NCBI GenBank assembly: GCA_034670405.1
Contig: JAXDDX010000166.1
Location: 1-64,000 of the forward strand
Direction: 5' to 3'
Length of the DNA: 64,000 bases
Source: Hoplostethus atlanticus
Taxonomy: Eukaryota > Chordata > Actinopteri > Trachichthyiformes > Trachichthyidae
Position 1 is the stretch's first letter. Every line of letters begins with the position of its first letter. Both the position numbers and the translations under genes were made by a program. Positions 1 through 11,595 of this stretch are shown one piece after another. The notes beneath the pieces were generated by a model that saw only the letters and a program-made list of their open reading frames with translations, was not told where the DNA came from and made no database searches.

Positions 1-460
1 AATCCCCACCGGCTGGACCTCCTGTTCCTGTTTGAATCAGACCAAGCCTGTGCACACTTTTCATAGCTCCAGCAGGATGTCACTCAAAACTATGCACGTA
101 AAACTATGCACGCAACTCAAACTTTTCTCAGACATCAAAGTCACTTGTGCAGAAGTAATGATTTGGAACTATTAACTATATGCTATATTAACTGTTAACT
201 ATATGCTTCCATAGGCAGAGGCTATATTAGTGTGCTAATGTTTGACGTGGTATTTTCACATTTTGGAATAAGCCAGCTTGGTATGTAGTGCCAGAATGCA
301 ATAGCTGCAGTGCAGAGGGACAGGGTGGACCGAGTTTTCAGCATCTCCCCATAAAAGATGCTCTACGTTGTAAAGAATGGCTCAGGCGTATTCTAAATCC
401 TAAGTATAAGGTAGAGCAGAAAAATGGCGAATTGTCCCTTTAACGGCATCACAAAATCAG

Positions 461-737
461 AAGATCACCAAGGCATTTTGGAGCGAAATGTGCCACCCAG
501 TGTTAGAAAACCGGGTCTCAATTAAAGGTCATGGGTCCTCCAACAGGACAATGACCTAAAACAATGACCTGATCTCAATCCCATTGAGAACCAATGGTGA
601 GACCTGAAATGTGCAGTTGGTCAAAGGAATCCTTCAAACATTGAGGAACTGGAGCGGGTTGCAACTGAAGAGTGGGAGAACCTGCTAGCAGAAAGGTGCA
701 GCGTTTGGAAGCATCATCATCGTCAAAGGCTGTGCAG
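461..737 (+). mobile_element. Decayed Tc1/mariner-like transposase fragment
   Basis: The plus strand reads like the C-terminal third of a fish Tc1-family DDE transposase. Recognisable pieces are VMGPPTGQ, then DLNPIEN at 571-591, then DLK and NPSNIEELE, ending in KGC-like sequence. The family normally has a QQDNDPKH-type segment just before DLNPIENLW; here that segment is shortened and interrupted by stop codons. No flanking terminal inverted repeats were seen. This is an inactive remnant of the 3' part of an element. Confidence 0.8.
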
Positions 738-1811
738 CTTAGTCACGAAAGAAGCCGTGTATAAAGAGCCTTTCTGTGGCAGCAGTAATCGCTGACGGCC
801 ATACCAACCGTGAACCGCGCGAGCCAGTCGTGTATAGCTATAACAAGAATTAGGTGTCACTCATGTATTCATTATTGCAGATGCTGCCTGTTTTTGGGAA
901 ACCTCATAAATTCACAATTTCAGACATTAGTAATGTCTTCATGCTATTTCAGTATATTACTCTTTGATTCAACATGCTGTATATTACCTTGTATCTTGAG
1001 ATGAAGAAGATGGCTTTGTTATGGTACTGTGCATGTCTAACAATTCTACAGAGTTGGATTTGTCAAGAAAAAACCCAAATATCTGGTTGGTTGAGTTCCT
1101 ACATTTTTTGGAGACCAGTTCTCCTAGTACCAAGATACAGAAAGCTCTGTAACTCTTATCTATTATCTATCCAGTTTACCTATTGCAAACACATAGTCCC
1201 AAATGTCCTATCTAAAGACTGCATTGGCTGGAAACACATATTGAGTTGGCTTAACGTTCAGTGTTGGCACCCTTCTGAATGCATTATTGTATGGACATGG
1301 TAGTCTGGGATATGGTTCTTGTTACATGGTTTCCATAGGATCTATGTAGATATGGAAACGCAGACACAGGCGGCTAAAAGCACCATTAGCGTACGTTACA
1401 TTCTGTAGCTCTTGATTGTTCCACAATGACCAGCAACATTTCTTTCAGACAAATTATGCAGTGGTGCTGCTGTACTGATAATAAAATAACAAAATAATAA
1501 TAATAATAATATTAAAAAAAGAAAACAGCAAATATGATTACAACAGGGGAAAAAACAAAAACAAAACAATCTTCAGAGTACGGGTGTTGATAAAAAGCGA
1601 GTGCTTTTGAGATCTAAAAAGACATTACCGATACTCTTAAGTGCAAGATATGTCCACGGTCTAGCTACCATTCTCACCTAGATCGAAACAAATCAAAATA
1701 CAATATGAACTACTTCAAATCAAGAACCTGCAGTCTACTGCTTGAGAGAATGGCAAGCTCATAGCAGAGGAATACTTAAACTCTAAGTAACTACCTGTCA
1801 AATTCACACAG

Positions 1812-1895
1812 ATTCAAGATTCAAGATTCAAGAACTTTATTTGTCACATACACACACGGGGTGTGCAGTGAAATGAAAAGTCGCCCTGGCACACT

Positions 1896-1933
<38 letters not shown>

Positions 1934-1935
1934 AA
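1812..1935. repeat. Dispersed fish repeat ending in a CA microsatellite
   Basis: It starts with tandem copies of GATTCAA, then an AACTTTATTTGTCACATACA block and a GCAGTGAAATGAAAA block, then (CA)n at about 1900-1932. This word order is frequent in teleost non-coding DNA and I take it for a repeat-family fragment; the family cannot be named from sequence alone. Confidence 0.5.
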
Positions 1936-2733
1936 AAAATACATTATTTGCTTAGTGGTCCTGAAGTTACTAGTAGTACAGTCTGTATGACCTAAGAGGA
2001 CCAGCCTTAAGATATATATTGGGCCCTGGGACACCCTGAACACACAGGTAGCACATCTGGGTCAGGGGACACAAAGCATTACTAACCACTGGTCCACCAG
2101 AAAGAGGCAAGCTATCAAAAAAAAAGGAAAGAGCCATTTACTTTCACTGCACAACAAGCAGAAAAATACCAAGCTTTAGTAGGCTTTCACTTTGCCTGTT
2201 TATCCATCCTGAATTTGTGCTTTGCAAAGAATGGATAGACAGGAGAAGAGTAATTACATTGGAGATGCATGTTAACAACTTCAGATATATAGTACAAGTT
2301 TCTTAACTGTAGTGTAGCTCTATCACATCAGTGTGTATTACTGGGGGGGGAAACAAATTAGCCTGTAAAAAGTCTCGTCTACGATGACCCCATAATACTG
2401 AACTGAAGTCATGAGGAGAGTGAGCACAAGAGCTTCAGGGGATAATGGATGCACACTCTTCAACCTAACTGCAGAAATGCATATATTCAAGCAGCACAAA
2501 AAATATTAATGAAGAATGCATAATCTTTCAGTCTTTCAGTCCTCTGGTGGTGTGAGTGGTATGGGATGACATGTCATTTTCATCATTAAAATCTTTTTTC
2601 GAATGAGAGGTCGCTGAATGCACACACTCAAAACGCCGTTCTGACTTTCAACTAGCCCAGTCATTTCAATTAAAGTAAGACTGACAAAAGTCAATTGAGC
2701 GTTGAATTTTCCTTCCCTATTAGTTGTCCTTAC

Positions 2734-5700
2734 CTGAGGGACGTGGGTGAGGAGGAGAAGACCCTGATGAGAAAGCGGGCTTCAGCTCCTGGTAGGAAGG
2801 TACTGGGGATCAGCAGGTGGTAGCCAGGCTCCAGCTGCCCATGGAGAACCACCTCTCTTTCGTAGGCATGGCAGTGTGTAGAGGCACAGGGAGGTTTGTT
2901 CAACATCCGGTACAGGTTAAAACGCTTCTTCTCAACCTGGTGATAGTCAAACACAACAACTAATAAACTGGCACAGAGACACAACACGCCAAGGCTTACT
3001 TTCTTTTAAGTCGTAATACAAACCTTCCACAAGTGCAGGGCGATAGCCTGGTAGTGCTGGTGCTTTGTGTTGTTGCTGTCCTCAAGTGGTGTTTGTGCAT
3101 ATTGCTCTGTGTTCCTGCATTTCCTATGCTGTAGCAGGGATATCAGCACCTCTCCTCTCTCACACACTTTGAGCCAGAACTTGGGGTTGCTGCCATAGCT
3201 ACTGCTGTTGCGGCAGCCACCAGCCGAGTGCCCTTTCATCCATCGGCCAACCAGCTGATGGCTGTGTGTCAGCAGATTTCCTATTGGAGGAGAGAGTCAG
3301 AGTTGTCAAGGAACAGTTACATTGACAAACAGCTGACTGCAAGATTAAAACCCTCTTTGTCAAAATAAGAGAATTACCAGTATAGATGCTCTGTAGGTGT
3401 CCCTCTTCATTGATAGGGTAACCAACCTGTGACATCGTCAAACTGGGACAGGAATTCGTTCTCGTCCAACCAGAACTCGCCCTCCTCTGTCCTGCCCTGT
3501 AGGTCCATCGCACAGGCAGGGTCAACAGAGCTCCAGCCTGCACCACTGGAGGGAGGGAGGGAGAGAGAGAGGGAGGGAGGGAAGGGGAGAGAGAGAGAGA
3601 GAGAGACAACAGAATTAATATGGTTGAGGTCAAAACCCTAAATATCTTCAATCTTCAAGAACAACTCTGTGGAAGTGAAATCTAAAACCTACAACCAGCA
3701 AAGCCTCAATCTGACAACAAACTCACAAACCTACGACACACACCTACCTCCCTATCCAGGCCCCTCCCCAGCAGCATCTGCCCCAGGGGTTTCTGATCCT
3801 AAGCAGTCGAACCCGACCCCCTGACACGGTCCTTGCGTCCAGCCACTCCATCACACTCAGAGCATGGTACTGACGCAGCTCACTGCCACCTACAACAGGC
3901 AAGGAGGATCAGATCTAAATACATAATCTGATTTATGATTTTCAACTTTTGACCTAATAAATGAATAACTAACTAAATCTATTCAGAAATACAAAATAAA
4001 TGTAAAAAAATAAAATAAAATTCATAGAAATCCAGAAATAAATATATAAATAACACTGAGCACAAATGAATATAAGACAATGCATTAACAAGAAAAAATA
4101 TCTATAGTCATTTATTTCCCCATTTATTTATTTTTGTTTCTCTCACTACTATGACAATGAGGCTGTTTCAATCAAACACATGGCCGGTGTTTAACACACT
4201 ACTGTTGACAACCTTGTCTGCAACAAACTTCAAGCCCCGCTGTGTTGTTGACTTAACTTCACAATTAAACTATTAGTTGACCACTGAAAGGAAACCTGGA
4301 CAGACCACCTGCTGTGGTGATCAACACTGTGATTTGGCTCCAACTGCAGAGAACGATGCTTCCCCTGATTACCTCCATGTAGAGACAATAATCAATAAGT
4401 TCAGTCTGCTGCTGCTGTTACCGACACGGAGATCGACTCCTTAATTTGAAAGAGGTCTCTACAGAACTGGGCCTCATCTCATCCGAAGGTGTGGTTGGAC
4501 TCGCATCCAATTCCTATGAGCGCAACTGAACCTTACTTATTAACTCGCAGAACATTGTGCAGTTATTTGGAGTCAGTGAACTTCTAGTTTGATTGATACA
4601 GTATATTGATCTAGTCAGTGAACTTCTAGTTTGATACAGTATATTGATCTAGTCAGTGAACTTCTAGTTAGATTGATACAGTATATTGATCTAGTCAGTG
4701 AACTTCTAGTTTGATTGATACAGTATATTGATCTAGTCAGTGAACTTCTAGTTTGATACAGTATATTGATCTAGTCAGTGAACTTCTAGTTTGATTGATA
4801 CAGTATATTGATCTAGTCAGTGAACTTCTAGTTTGATTGATACAGTATATTGATCTAGTCAGTGAACTTCTAGTTTGATTGATACAGTATATTGATCTAG
4901 TCAGTGAACTGCTAGTTTGATTGATACAGTATATTGATCTAGTCAGTGAACTTCTAGTTTGATACAGTATATTGATCTAGTCAGTGAACTTCTAGTTTGA
5001 TACAGTATATTGATCTAGTCAGTGAACTTCTAGTTTGATTGATACAGTATATTGATCTAGTCAGTGAACTTCTAGTTAGATTGATACAGTATATTGATCT
5101 AGTCAGTGAACTTCTAGTTTGATACAGTATATTGATCTAGTCAGTGAACTTCTAGTTTGATACAGTATATTGATCTAGTCAGTGAACTTCTAGTTAGATT
5201 GATACAGTATATTGATCTAGTCAGTGAACTTCTAGTTTGATACAGTATATTGATCTAGTCAGTGAACTTCTAGTTTGATTGATACAGTATATTGATCTAG
5301 TCAGTGAACTGCTAGTTTGATTGATACAGTATACTGATCTAGTCAGTGAACTTCTAGTTTGATACAGTATATTGATCTAGTCAGTGAACTTCTAGTTTGA
5401 TTGATACAGTATATTGATCTAGTCAGTGAACTGCTAGTTTGATTGATACAGTATATTGATCTAGTCAGTGAACTTCTAGTTTGATTGATACAGTATATTG
5501 ATCTAGTCAGTGAACTGCTAGTTTGATTGATACAGTATATTGATCTAGTCAGTGAACTTCTAGTAGTTTGATACAGTATATTGATCTAGTCAGTGAACTT
5601 CTAGTTTGATACAGTATATTGATCTAGTCAGTGAACTTCTAGTTTGATTGATACAGTATATTGATCTAGTCAGTGAACTGCTAGTTTGATTGATACAGTA

Positions 5701-8700
5701 TATTGATCTAGTCAGTGAACTTCTAGTTTGATTGATACAGTATATTGATCTAGTCAGTGAACTGCTAGTTTGATTGATACAGTATATTGATCTAGTCAGT
5801 GAACTTCTAGTTTGATACAGTATATTGATCTAGTCAGTGAACTTCTAGTTTGATACAGTATATTGATCTAGTCAGTGAACTTCTAGTTTGATTGATACAG
5901 TATATTGATCTAGTCAGTGAACTTCTAGTTTGATACAGTATATTGATCTAGTCAGTGAACTTCTAGTTTGATACAGTATATTGATCTAGTCAGTGAACTT
6001 CTAGTTTGATTGATACAGTATATTGATCTAGTCAGTGAACTTCTAGTTAGATTGATACAGTATATTGATCTAGTCAGTGAATTTCTAGTTTGATTGATAC
6101 AGTATATTGATCTAGTCAGTGAACTGCTAGTTTGATTGATACAGTATATTGATCTAGTCAGTGAACTTCTAGTTTGATACAGTATATTGATCTAGTCAGT
6201 GAACTTCTAGTTAGATTGATACAGTATATTGATCTAGTCAGTGAACTTCTAGTTTGATTGATACAGTATATTGATCTAGTCAGTGAACTTCTAGTTTGAT
6301 ACAGTATATTGATCTAGTTAGTGAACTTCTAGTTTGATTGATACAGTATATTGATCTAGTCAGTGAACTGCTAGTTTGATTGATACAGTATATTGATCTA
6401 GTCAGTGAACTGCTAGTTTGATACAGTATATTGATCTAGTCAGTGAACTTCTAGTTTGATACAGTATATTGATCTAGTCAGTGAACTTCTAGTTTGATTG
6501 ATACAGTATATTGATCTAGTCAGTGAACTTCTATTTTGATTGATACAGTATATTGATCTAGTCAGTGAACTGCTAGTTAGATTGATACAGTATATTGATC
6601 TAGTCAGTGAACTTCTAGTTTGATTGATACAGTATATTGATCCAGTCAGTGAACTGCTAGTTTGATTGATACAGTATATTGATCTAGTCAGTGAACTTCT
6701 AGTTAGATTGATACAGTATATTGATCTAGTCAGTGAACTTCTAGTTTGATTGATACAGTATATTGATCTAGTCAGTGAACTTCTAGTTAGATTGATACAG
6801 TATATTGATCTAGTCAGTGAACTTCTAGTTTGATTGATACAGTATATTGATCTAGTCAGTGAACTGCTAGTTTGATTGATACAGTATATTGATCTAGTCA
6901 GTGAACTTCTAGTTTGATTGATACAGTATATTGATCTAGTCAGTGAACTTCTAGTTTGATACAGTATATTGATCTAGTCAGTGAACTTCTAGTTTGATTG
7001 ATACAGTATATTGATCTAGTCAGTGAACTTCTAGTTTGATACAGTATATTGATCTAGTCAGTGAACTTCTAGTTTGATTGATACAGTATATTGATCTAGT
7101 CAGTGAACTGCTAGTTTGAGTGTCGGACACCACATCGACTCAAACATCTTATCAGCATATTATTGGAGCAGGAAATACTGAAATACTAAAATAAATGAGT
7201 GGGGAAATAAATTCACATTTTTTTCTGGATTCTGCATCGTTTTATTCATTTGTTTATTGAATTATGTTAACTTTTAGTTTTTCCATGTATTTATTGACAG
7301 ATTACTCTGCATATCATTTTATACATTTATTTATTTTTGTATTTATTAATAGATTTATTTATTTATTTCCTATTATGACTGATTCTGTCCTCCATAAAGA
7401 TTTGCAAAAAACTGCATGCCAATTTTATAATTCCAAAGCTTTCAGAAAAAGGATTACTGAGTGTTCAGTAATCTGTTGAATTTGAAAGAAACTCTCTTGA
7501 CCTGCAGGGTTGCTGTGAGTGGAGCAGCTGAGCGCACAGCCATCTTTCACCGGGTACAGCAGGTTCAGGTCCAGCCTTCTCCTCCTGACCTGATCACTGT
7601 CCTGTTCTGCTCCCTGCTCCTCCTCTGGCCCTCCGTCTCCCAGGGGCCAGCGCTCCGCCAGGCCGCCAGTCAAGTCCACCAGGGCGTCAGGACACCTGCC
7701 CTGCCCACAGTTGCTCATATGAGCCATGGAGCCTAGGGGGATGGAAGAGACAAGCTATGTAACCCTCAAACTCCACTACATGCATCATGTTGCGTTGCTG
7801 TCAGGGGACCATATTCAGCGATATGCATGGTATAGCTTTGGTATTTTTTGATATGTGCACAAACAATAGAACTACAATACAGTCACAAACTACAGCCAAT
7901 GCAATGCAAATGAAATGTGGCCAGTGGAGCCACTTTCATTGATTTCAAAGGAAGCATTGATTCAATGGGTTATGGCTGATGGTAATGCATGACGGCTGAT
8001 GGCTGTAGTGGAGTCTGGTTAGGCAAGAGCTACAAAACCAAAACAACCACCAGAAAAAGTCATTCTTGGTTAAACTGTGAGACCCAATAAAATACTATAC
8101 TAAAACTATGCATCCTTGACAAGATCATGTCAACTTTCAGAGGCTACTCACTTGGCATAGGCCTTCTCCAGCAGAGCTACCCAGAAGGCAGTGGGGGCGT
8201 GGCAGCGGGAGAAGCAGAGAGTGGAGTTGATACAGGGCAGACGGTCATCAATGGTCACCTCTGTCCAGTGTCCCTGCTGCCAAAGGCGAAGCTGGAAGGA
8301 GCCCCTGTACCTGCAATCACCCCACTGGGGCTGGTCTGGGGGCAACACCTAGACAGGATCACTGAAAGAGTTACTACAGCAGTGTTTGTTAGGACATAAA
8401 AAACGTTTTACATTTTACTTTCATCTGACTTTCTTATCCAACGTGGCTTCGACAGAGTGGGCAGGTAGGGGTTCAATGTCATTGTGGTTGCTGTTGAACG
8501 TGTGACTTTCCAGTTAGAGGAATTTCAACCTAACCACTCTGCCACCCACCATTTAGTTCAGAGCAGGCAGTCTTTGATATATTAAAGACTGCCTGCTCTG
8601 AGCTAAATGGTGGGTGGCAGAGTGGTTAGGTTCAGAGCTTTAATATACCAAAGACTGCCTGCTCTGAACCTAACCACTCTGCCACCCACCATTTAGTTCA

Positions 8701-9375
8701 GAGCAGGCAGTCTTTGATATATTAAAGCGATACTGTGAATCATAAAATTCCATTCACATCTAAGCGTATGCACATTGCTCTACCTTGTCCATTAGATGTT
8801 TGTTCTTGAGCAAGATGGTGCAGGCACAGAGAAACCAGCAATCTCCTAATAAGCCCTGCTTCGCATGACCCCGGTTGATGTTGTCAGGGAAGAGAGTTGG
8901 CGACTGGCAGATCTCCTGGAGGCGTGCAGCAGAAATAAAGGAGAAATCAGACATACTGACTTAGAGGAGACAAGCAAAGTTCAAATCCCAGACAGTTTCA
9001 TTATTTTATTCTATTTTCTGTAGCGGTGGTGGCTGTAGGTAAATTTTGTTTTTGATTCATATTTGGTCTTAAAAGGTAGTAAATTATCCTAGTCAAAGAG
9101 ATAATTTTACACAATGGATTAGCACAAAAATTAATATAATCTTAGAAAAAAAAACATGCATTCATTCAGTCCAGGACAACTGAGCGAAGAAAGGGGAAAT
9201 CACTGCCACATTGCTCGGGATCGGGCCTTACCTGTGGGCGTCGCCAGGTGATGTCCCCCTGCAGCCTGGCGATGGGAGTGGAGTGGTCAGAGAACAGGGA
9301 CGCATCGTCAGAGGGGAAGTCTGGGTCCTCAAACAGAACCTCGCCTCCACACTCACTCCTCTCCTCTTCTTTCAT
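2734..9375 (-). CDS. capn10: Calpain-10, 3'-partial, with two +1 frameshifts
   Basis: This is a cytoplasmic cysteine protease of the atypical calpains (no EF-hand domain). Exons on the minus strand: 9375-9232, 8915-8784, 8348-8152, 7732-7502, 3889-3748, 3545-3378, 3280-3024, 2936-2734; all introns are GT-AG and phases agree once two extra bases are discounted. About 490 residues are covered; human CAPN10 has about 670, so the C-terminal beta-sandwich is off the left edge. The start fits the family N-terminus, with [11 protein letters not shown] and DITWRRPQ following. Catalytic Cys is in [14 protein letters not shown] (exon 2), His in QYHAL and Asn in RNPWG (both exon 5). Exons 7-8 give the first beta-sandwich ([32 protein letters not shown]). 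Exon 4 (7690-7691) and exon 6 (3426-3427) each carry one extra base that puts a stop in frame. Either the sequence has errors or the gene is damaged. The identity is secure. Confidence 0.93.
3546..3607. repeat. GA-rich/CT-rich microsatellite at the capn10 exon 6 acceptor
   Basis: On the plus strand there are GGGA/GGAG blocks followed by (GA)n. On the coding minus strand the same bases are a continuous pyrimidine tract ending in CCAG right at the exon 6 start (3545). The simple repeat therefore serves as the polypyrimidine tract of this splice site. Confidence 0.85.
3890..7501 (-). other. capn10 intron 4, mostly minisatellite
   Basis: This 3.6-kb intron separates the exon ending in the Asn-Pro-Ala-Gly region from the exon with the catalytic His and Asn. 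Some 70 percent of it is the tandem array described separately. The flanks are AT-rich, with ATTTATTT-type runs at both ends. No exon was found in it, and the reading phase agrees across the intron (phase 1 to phase 1). Confidence 0.8.
4571..7119. repeat. 2.55-kb minisatellite with 38/42-base units
   Basis: About 63 near-identical tandem units. The long unit contains GTTTGATTGATACAG and the short one GTTTGATACAG, a four-base GATT presence/absence. All share the sequence TATTGATCTAGTCAGTGAAC. Secondary variants are CTTCTAG or CTGCTAG, and GTTTGAT or GTTAGAT. Divergence between units is very low, indicating recent expansion or ongoing homogenisation. The array lies wholly in a capn10 intron and has no coding potential. 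Confidence 0.97.
8527..8737. repeat. Palindromic repeat, a 60-base unit in both orientations
   Basis: A unit beginning AACCTAACCACTCTGCC and ending near GATATATTAAA occurs at 8527-8587. It is followed by its inverted copy to about 8632, a partial inverted copy (about 8637-8667), then a second direct copy from about 8667 to 8727. The sequence just left of it (8410-8530) resembles the end of a dispersed fish repeat (CTTATCCAACGTGGCTTCGA, then a CCAGTTAGAGG block). The array lies in capn10 intron 2 between the exons ending at 8784 and starting at 8348. It could fold into a long hairpin. Confidence 0.85.
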
Positions 9376-10130
9376 GGCTTCTGCGTCTCTGAACCTGGAT
9401 GGTATTGGGCTGGCTGGTCTAAATCAGCCTGCTGTGTCCAGCTTCACTGCTTCCTTGTTCATTTCACCAGAGTGGCACTCCTTCCCTGTAAAATATATCA
9501 GTGGTGTACAACTGGCCGTGATACAATGAAAAGATTCTAGTTATTTAATGCATGTTGTGTAAGAATGGTGTGCAGGTCATTTATGTGTTATAAGACATGT
9601 AAAAATCATACTCATGCACCAGCAGAAACCTGAGTGTAAACCCACCTAACCTCAGTTAACCTGACTTTTCATTTGTGTAATGAAGTCTACCCTGCTTTTT
9701 AAGATGAAACATCTTTATTATACAGAGTAATAGTATTATACTTATTGTACTTACTTATATAGTAAGTCAGTTACCGTTAAATTAATGAAAACGAGGTCTT
9801 TTCGTGGGGATAAAACACCATTCCTTGCTTATATCGGTGGTTATTTGCCTTCCTTGGTGATCAAGGAGTTCATAGTTTAGTCACCTATTACCACTAACGT
9901 GATAACCACTGACATATATTCAGAAAAGTTGGAATGCAGATGGAGATGTGTCTGTCTGCCTGTCATGTAGGGTTAATCCACCAGAACAATGAATTATCTG
10001 ACTCCTCGTCGTCGCGTATCTTACCTTTCTCCTCCTTCCCCTGCATTGTCCCACTCGTTGTTGTCATTTAGCTGCTGGTGATAATAACGTTAAATAGCGG
10101 CTAGCTGCCGTTAGCTTATGAAGCGCTGAT
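9376..10130 (-). promoter_or_regulatory. capn10: capn10 5' leader: non-coding exon, intron and likely promoter
   Basis: A leader exon ends at 10025 (AGAAAG then GTAAG). An acceptor TTTTACAG precedes 9485, so 9485-9376 would be untranslated sequence of the first coding exon. An upstream ATG at 10046-10044 opens a 27-codon frame that crosses this junction and stops at a TGA shortly before the main start, in the same frame as the main coding sequence. The transcription start is probably near 10.1 kb; no TATA box was identified. The leader exon is inferred from splice signals only. Confidence 0.5.
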
Positions 10131-10499
10131 GTAGCGTGTCCCTATCGTTAATATTTACATGGTATCACACCGTATCATCAAAACCATTTAGTCAAAGTAT
10201 ACTTATTCAACAGCATGAAAATAATTCTGGGAGACTAGAAACAAACGAGATATATCTGGCTGGTGTCAATACAGGTAACGTTAAGACGCTTCCGGTGGGA
10301 CACCTAGTTGCCCATTCATATGTGAATCCTTCCTATGGTGGGGTTGGCTGCCACCTAGCGGACGGACGTTGAATTACAAATACTGGCTGTCCACTGGCTG
10401 TCCACGCTTTGTATGGATTAATAGACAAACATCAGATTTGTATGTATGTATCAAATAATTTAACAAGTAGTCGGCATATGATTAAAAAAATATATGATA

Positions 10500-10505
10500 T
10501 TTATT
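10500..10505 (-). terminator. Polyadenylation signal of the left chemokine gene
   Basis: AATAAA on the minus strand, about 135 bases beyond the predicted stop codon of the minus-strand chemokine gene. Confidence 0.5.
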
Positions 10506-10637
10506 CAGTAAATGTTTTTATATGGTTTTACAAGGTTTAGGGTGCTATACATTCAATTTATCTTCAATGTCTTCATGCCTTCAAGTTGATCTCCTCCGGT
10601 TCTTTTCATGAGTGTAGATGCTGATCGAAGTTGCCGT

Positions 10638-11373
10638 TTAGCTTTGTTCTGGAAAGAAGACACAACGCAGTGGTAAGCCATAGACCCTACACAAGACTGT
10701 TGAAACTTGAGTTATGTACTGTGTTAATAGCAAGTATTTTATCTTACTGTCTATATTGGCCATGGCTTCCTGGACCCACTTGGCATCAGGATTGGCACAA
10801 ACACTTCTCTTCTTCACTGTCGAGAAACTATATTAAGACAAGAGAAGAAATCTGGACATTATTACAATAGCAGAGCTAACATTTATCATGTTGTTTAAAG
10901 TAGTTTATGTTGTTCTTGTGGTGTAGAAAGCAGCATTGTTTCTTACCGTACTGCCCTGATGTGGCAGATACCCGTGACCTCTTGGATTCTGTACTTTATT
11001 AGCATTCTCTTGGGGATCGGATTTTCAGTGTACTTTGTGCAGCAAAACTTCGTAGGACCTTTAAAGAAGAGACATCACAAAAACGTCAGACACAACCGGG
11101 AGAAAGGACAATAAGTGAAGTGAGTGAAGTTTTAACATTCCTCTCGATGAACCACTGTAATGTAGAAATGGTGTTGTGTCCAGAAAATGGACGCTTCAAG
11201 TGCTAAAACAGCATAGTGTGATCTTATAGTGTAGAGAATGACTAAGATAGTTGCTGTGTGATAGCATGGAGCAGTAAATTATTGCTCATGGCCTACTTAC
11301 TGCTTTCACCCAGAGCTACCAGCGCCACCAGCAGTACCAGCAGAGTGGAGAGACACACAGTGAGCCTTGCCAT
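10638..11373 (-). CDS. CC chemokine, probably CCL20-related
   Basis: Four small exons on the minus strand: 11373-11301, 11058-10947, 10827-10748, 10648-10638. Phases (1, 2, 1) join without a break into a 91-residue secreted protein. Residues 1-24 are a hydrophobic signal peptide (MARLTVCLSTLLVLLVALVA). The CC motif is at 30-31 (FCCTKY), with the third and fourth cysteines at 56 (GICHIRAV) and 72 (KRSVCANP). The usual chemokine helix starts at KWVQEAM (78-84). SVCANP followed by KWVQ resembles the end of CCL20, but the first half (PTKFCCTKY) also fits other fish CC families, so no symbol is given. It would act outside the cell as a leukocyte attractant. An alternative AG a few bases into exon 4 would give a longer tail. 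It lies tandem to capn10 and divergent from the chemokine gene at 14 kb. Confidence 0.85.
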
Positions 11374-11439
11374 CTTCACGCTTCACGTCGTCCTGGGAAA
11401 GGATACTCAGATTGGATAAAGGTGTGAGTCACACTGAAG

Positions 11440-11447
11440 TTTAAATA
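11440..11447 (-). promoter_or_regulatory. TATA-like box of the left chemokine gene
   Basis: TATTTAAA on the minus strand about 67-74 bases before the ATG, a spacing that fits a short chemokine 5' leader. Assigned by position and motif only. Confidence 0.45.
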
Positions 11448-11595
11448 CTCTCTCAGATGGAAACATAATAGACCACATCAAAACGCTTTACACAACATCC
11501 CCTCTTGCTTCAGGGGCCAAGCTGGAAACGTCTGTCTTGAAATGTATTTGGGTCAGATGGGAAGTGTGACATACATAGTTGACCACACTAGTGGC

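Larger units (their letters stand above)
1..2733. other. Left flank, probably a capn10 intron; no exon found
   Basis: No coding exon was recognised here. The last capn10 exon visible ends with a good donor at 2734/2733, so this stretch should be intron and the remaining capn10 exons (roughly the last quarter of the protein) should lie left of the window. It contains a decayed Tc1-like transposase fragment, a dispersed fish repeat and a CA microsatellite, listed separately. The rest is AT-rich unique-looking sequence. Confidence 0.6.

Noticed and set aside
1-60. Possible next capn10 exon at the extreme left edge (AACAG acceptor near position 30 on the minus strand)
   Set aside because: The few codons visible do not resemble the calpain-10 sequence expected after exon 8, and the window ends too soon to judge.
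4571-7119. CRISPR-like array
   Set aside because: The units are contiguous tandem copies with no unique spacers, in a vertebrate intron; it is a minisatellite.
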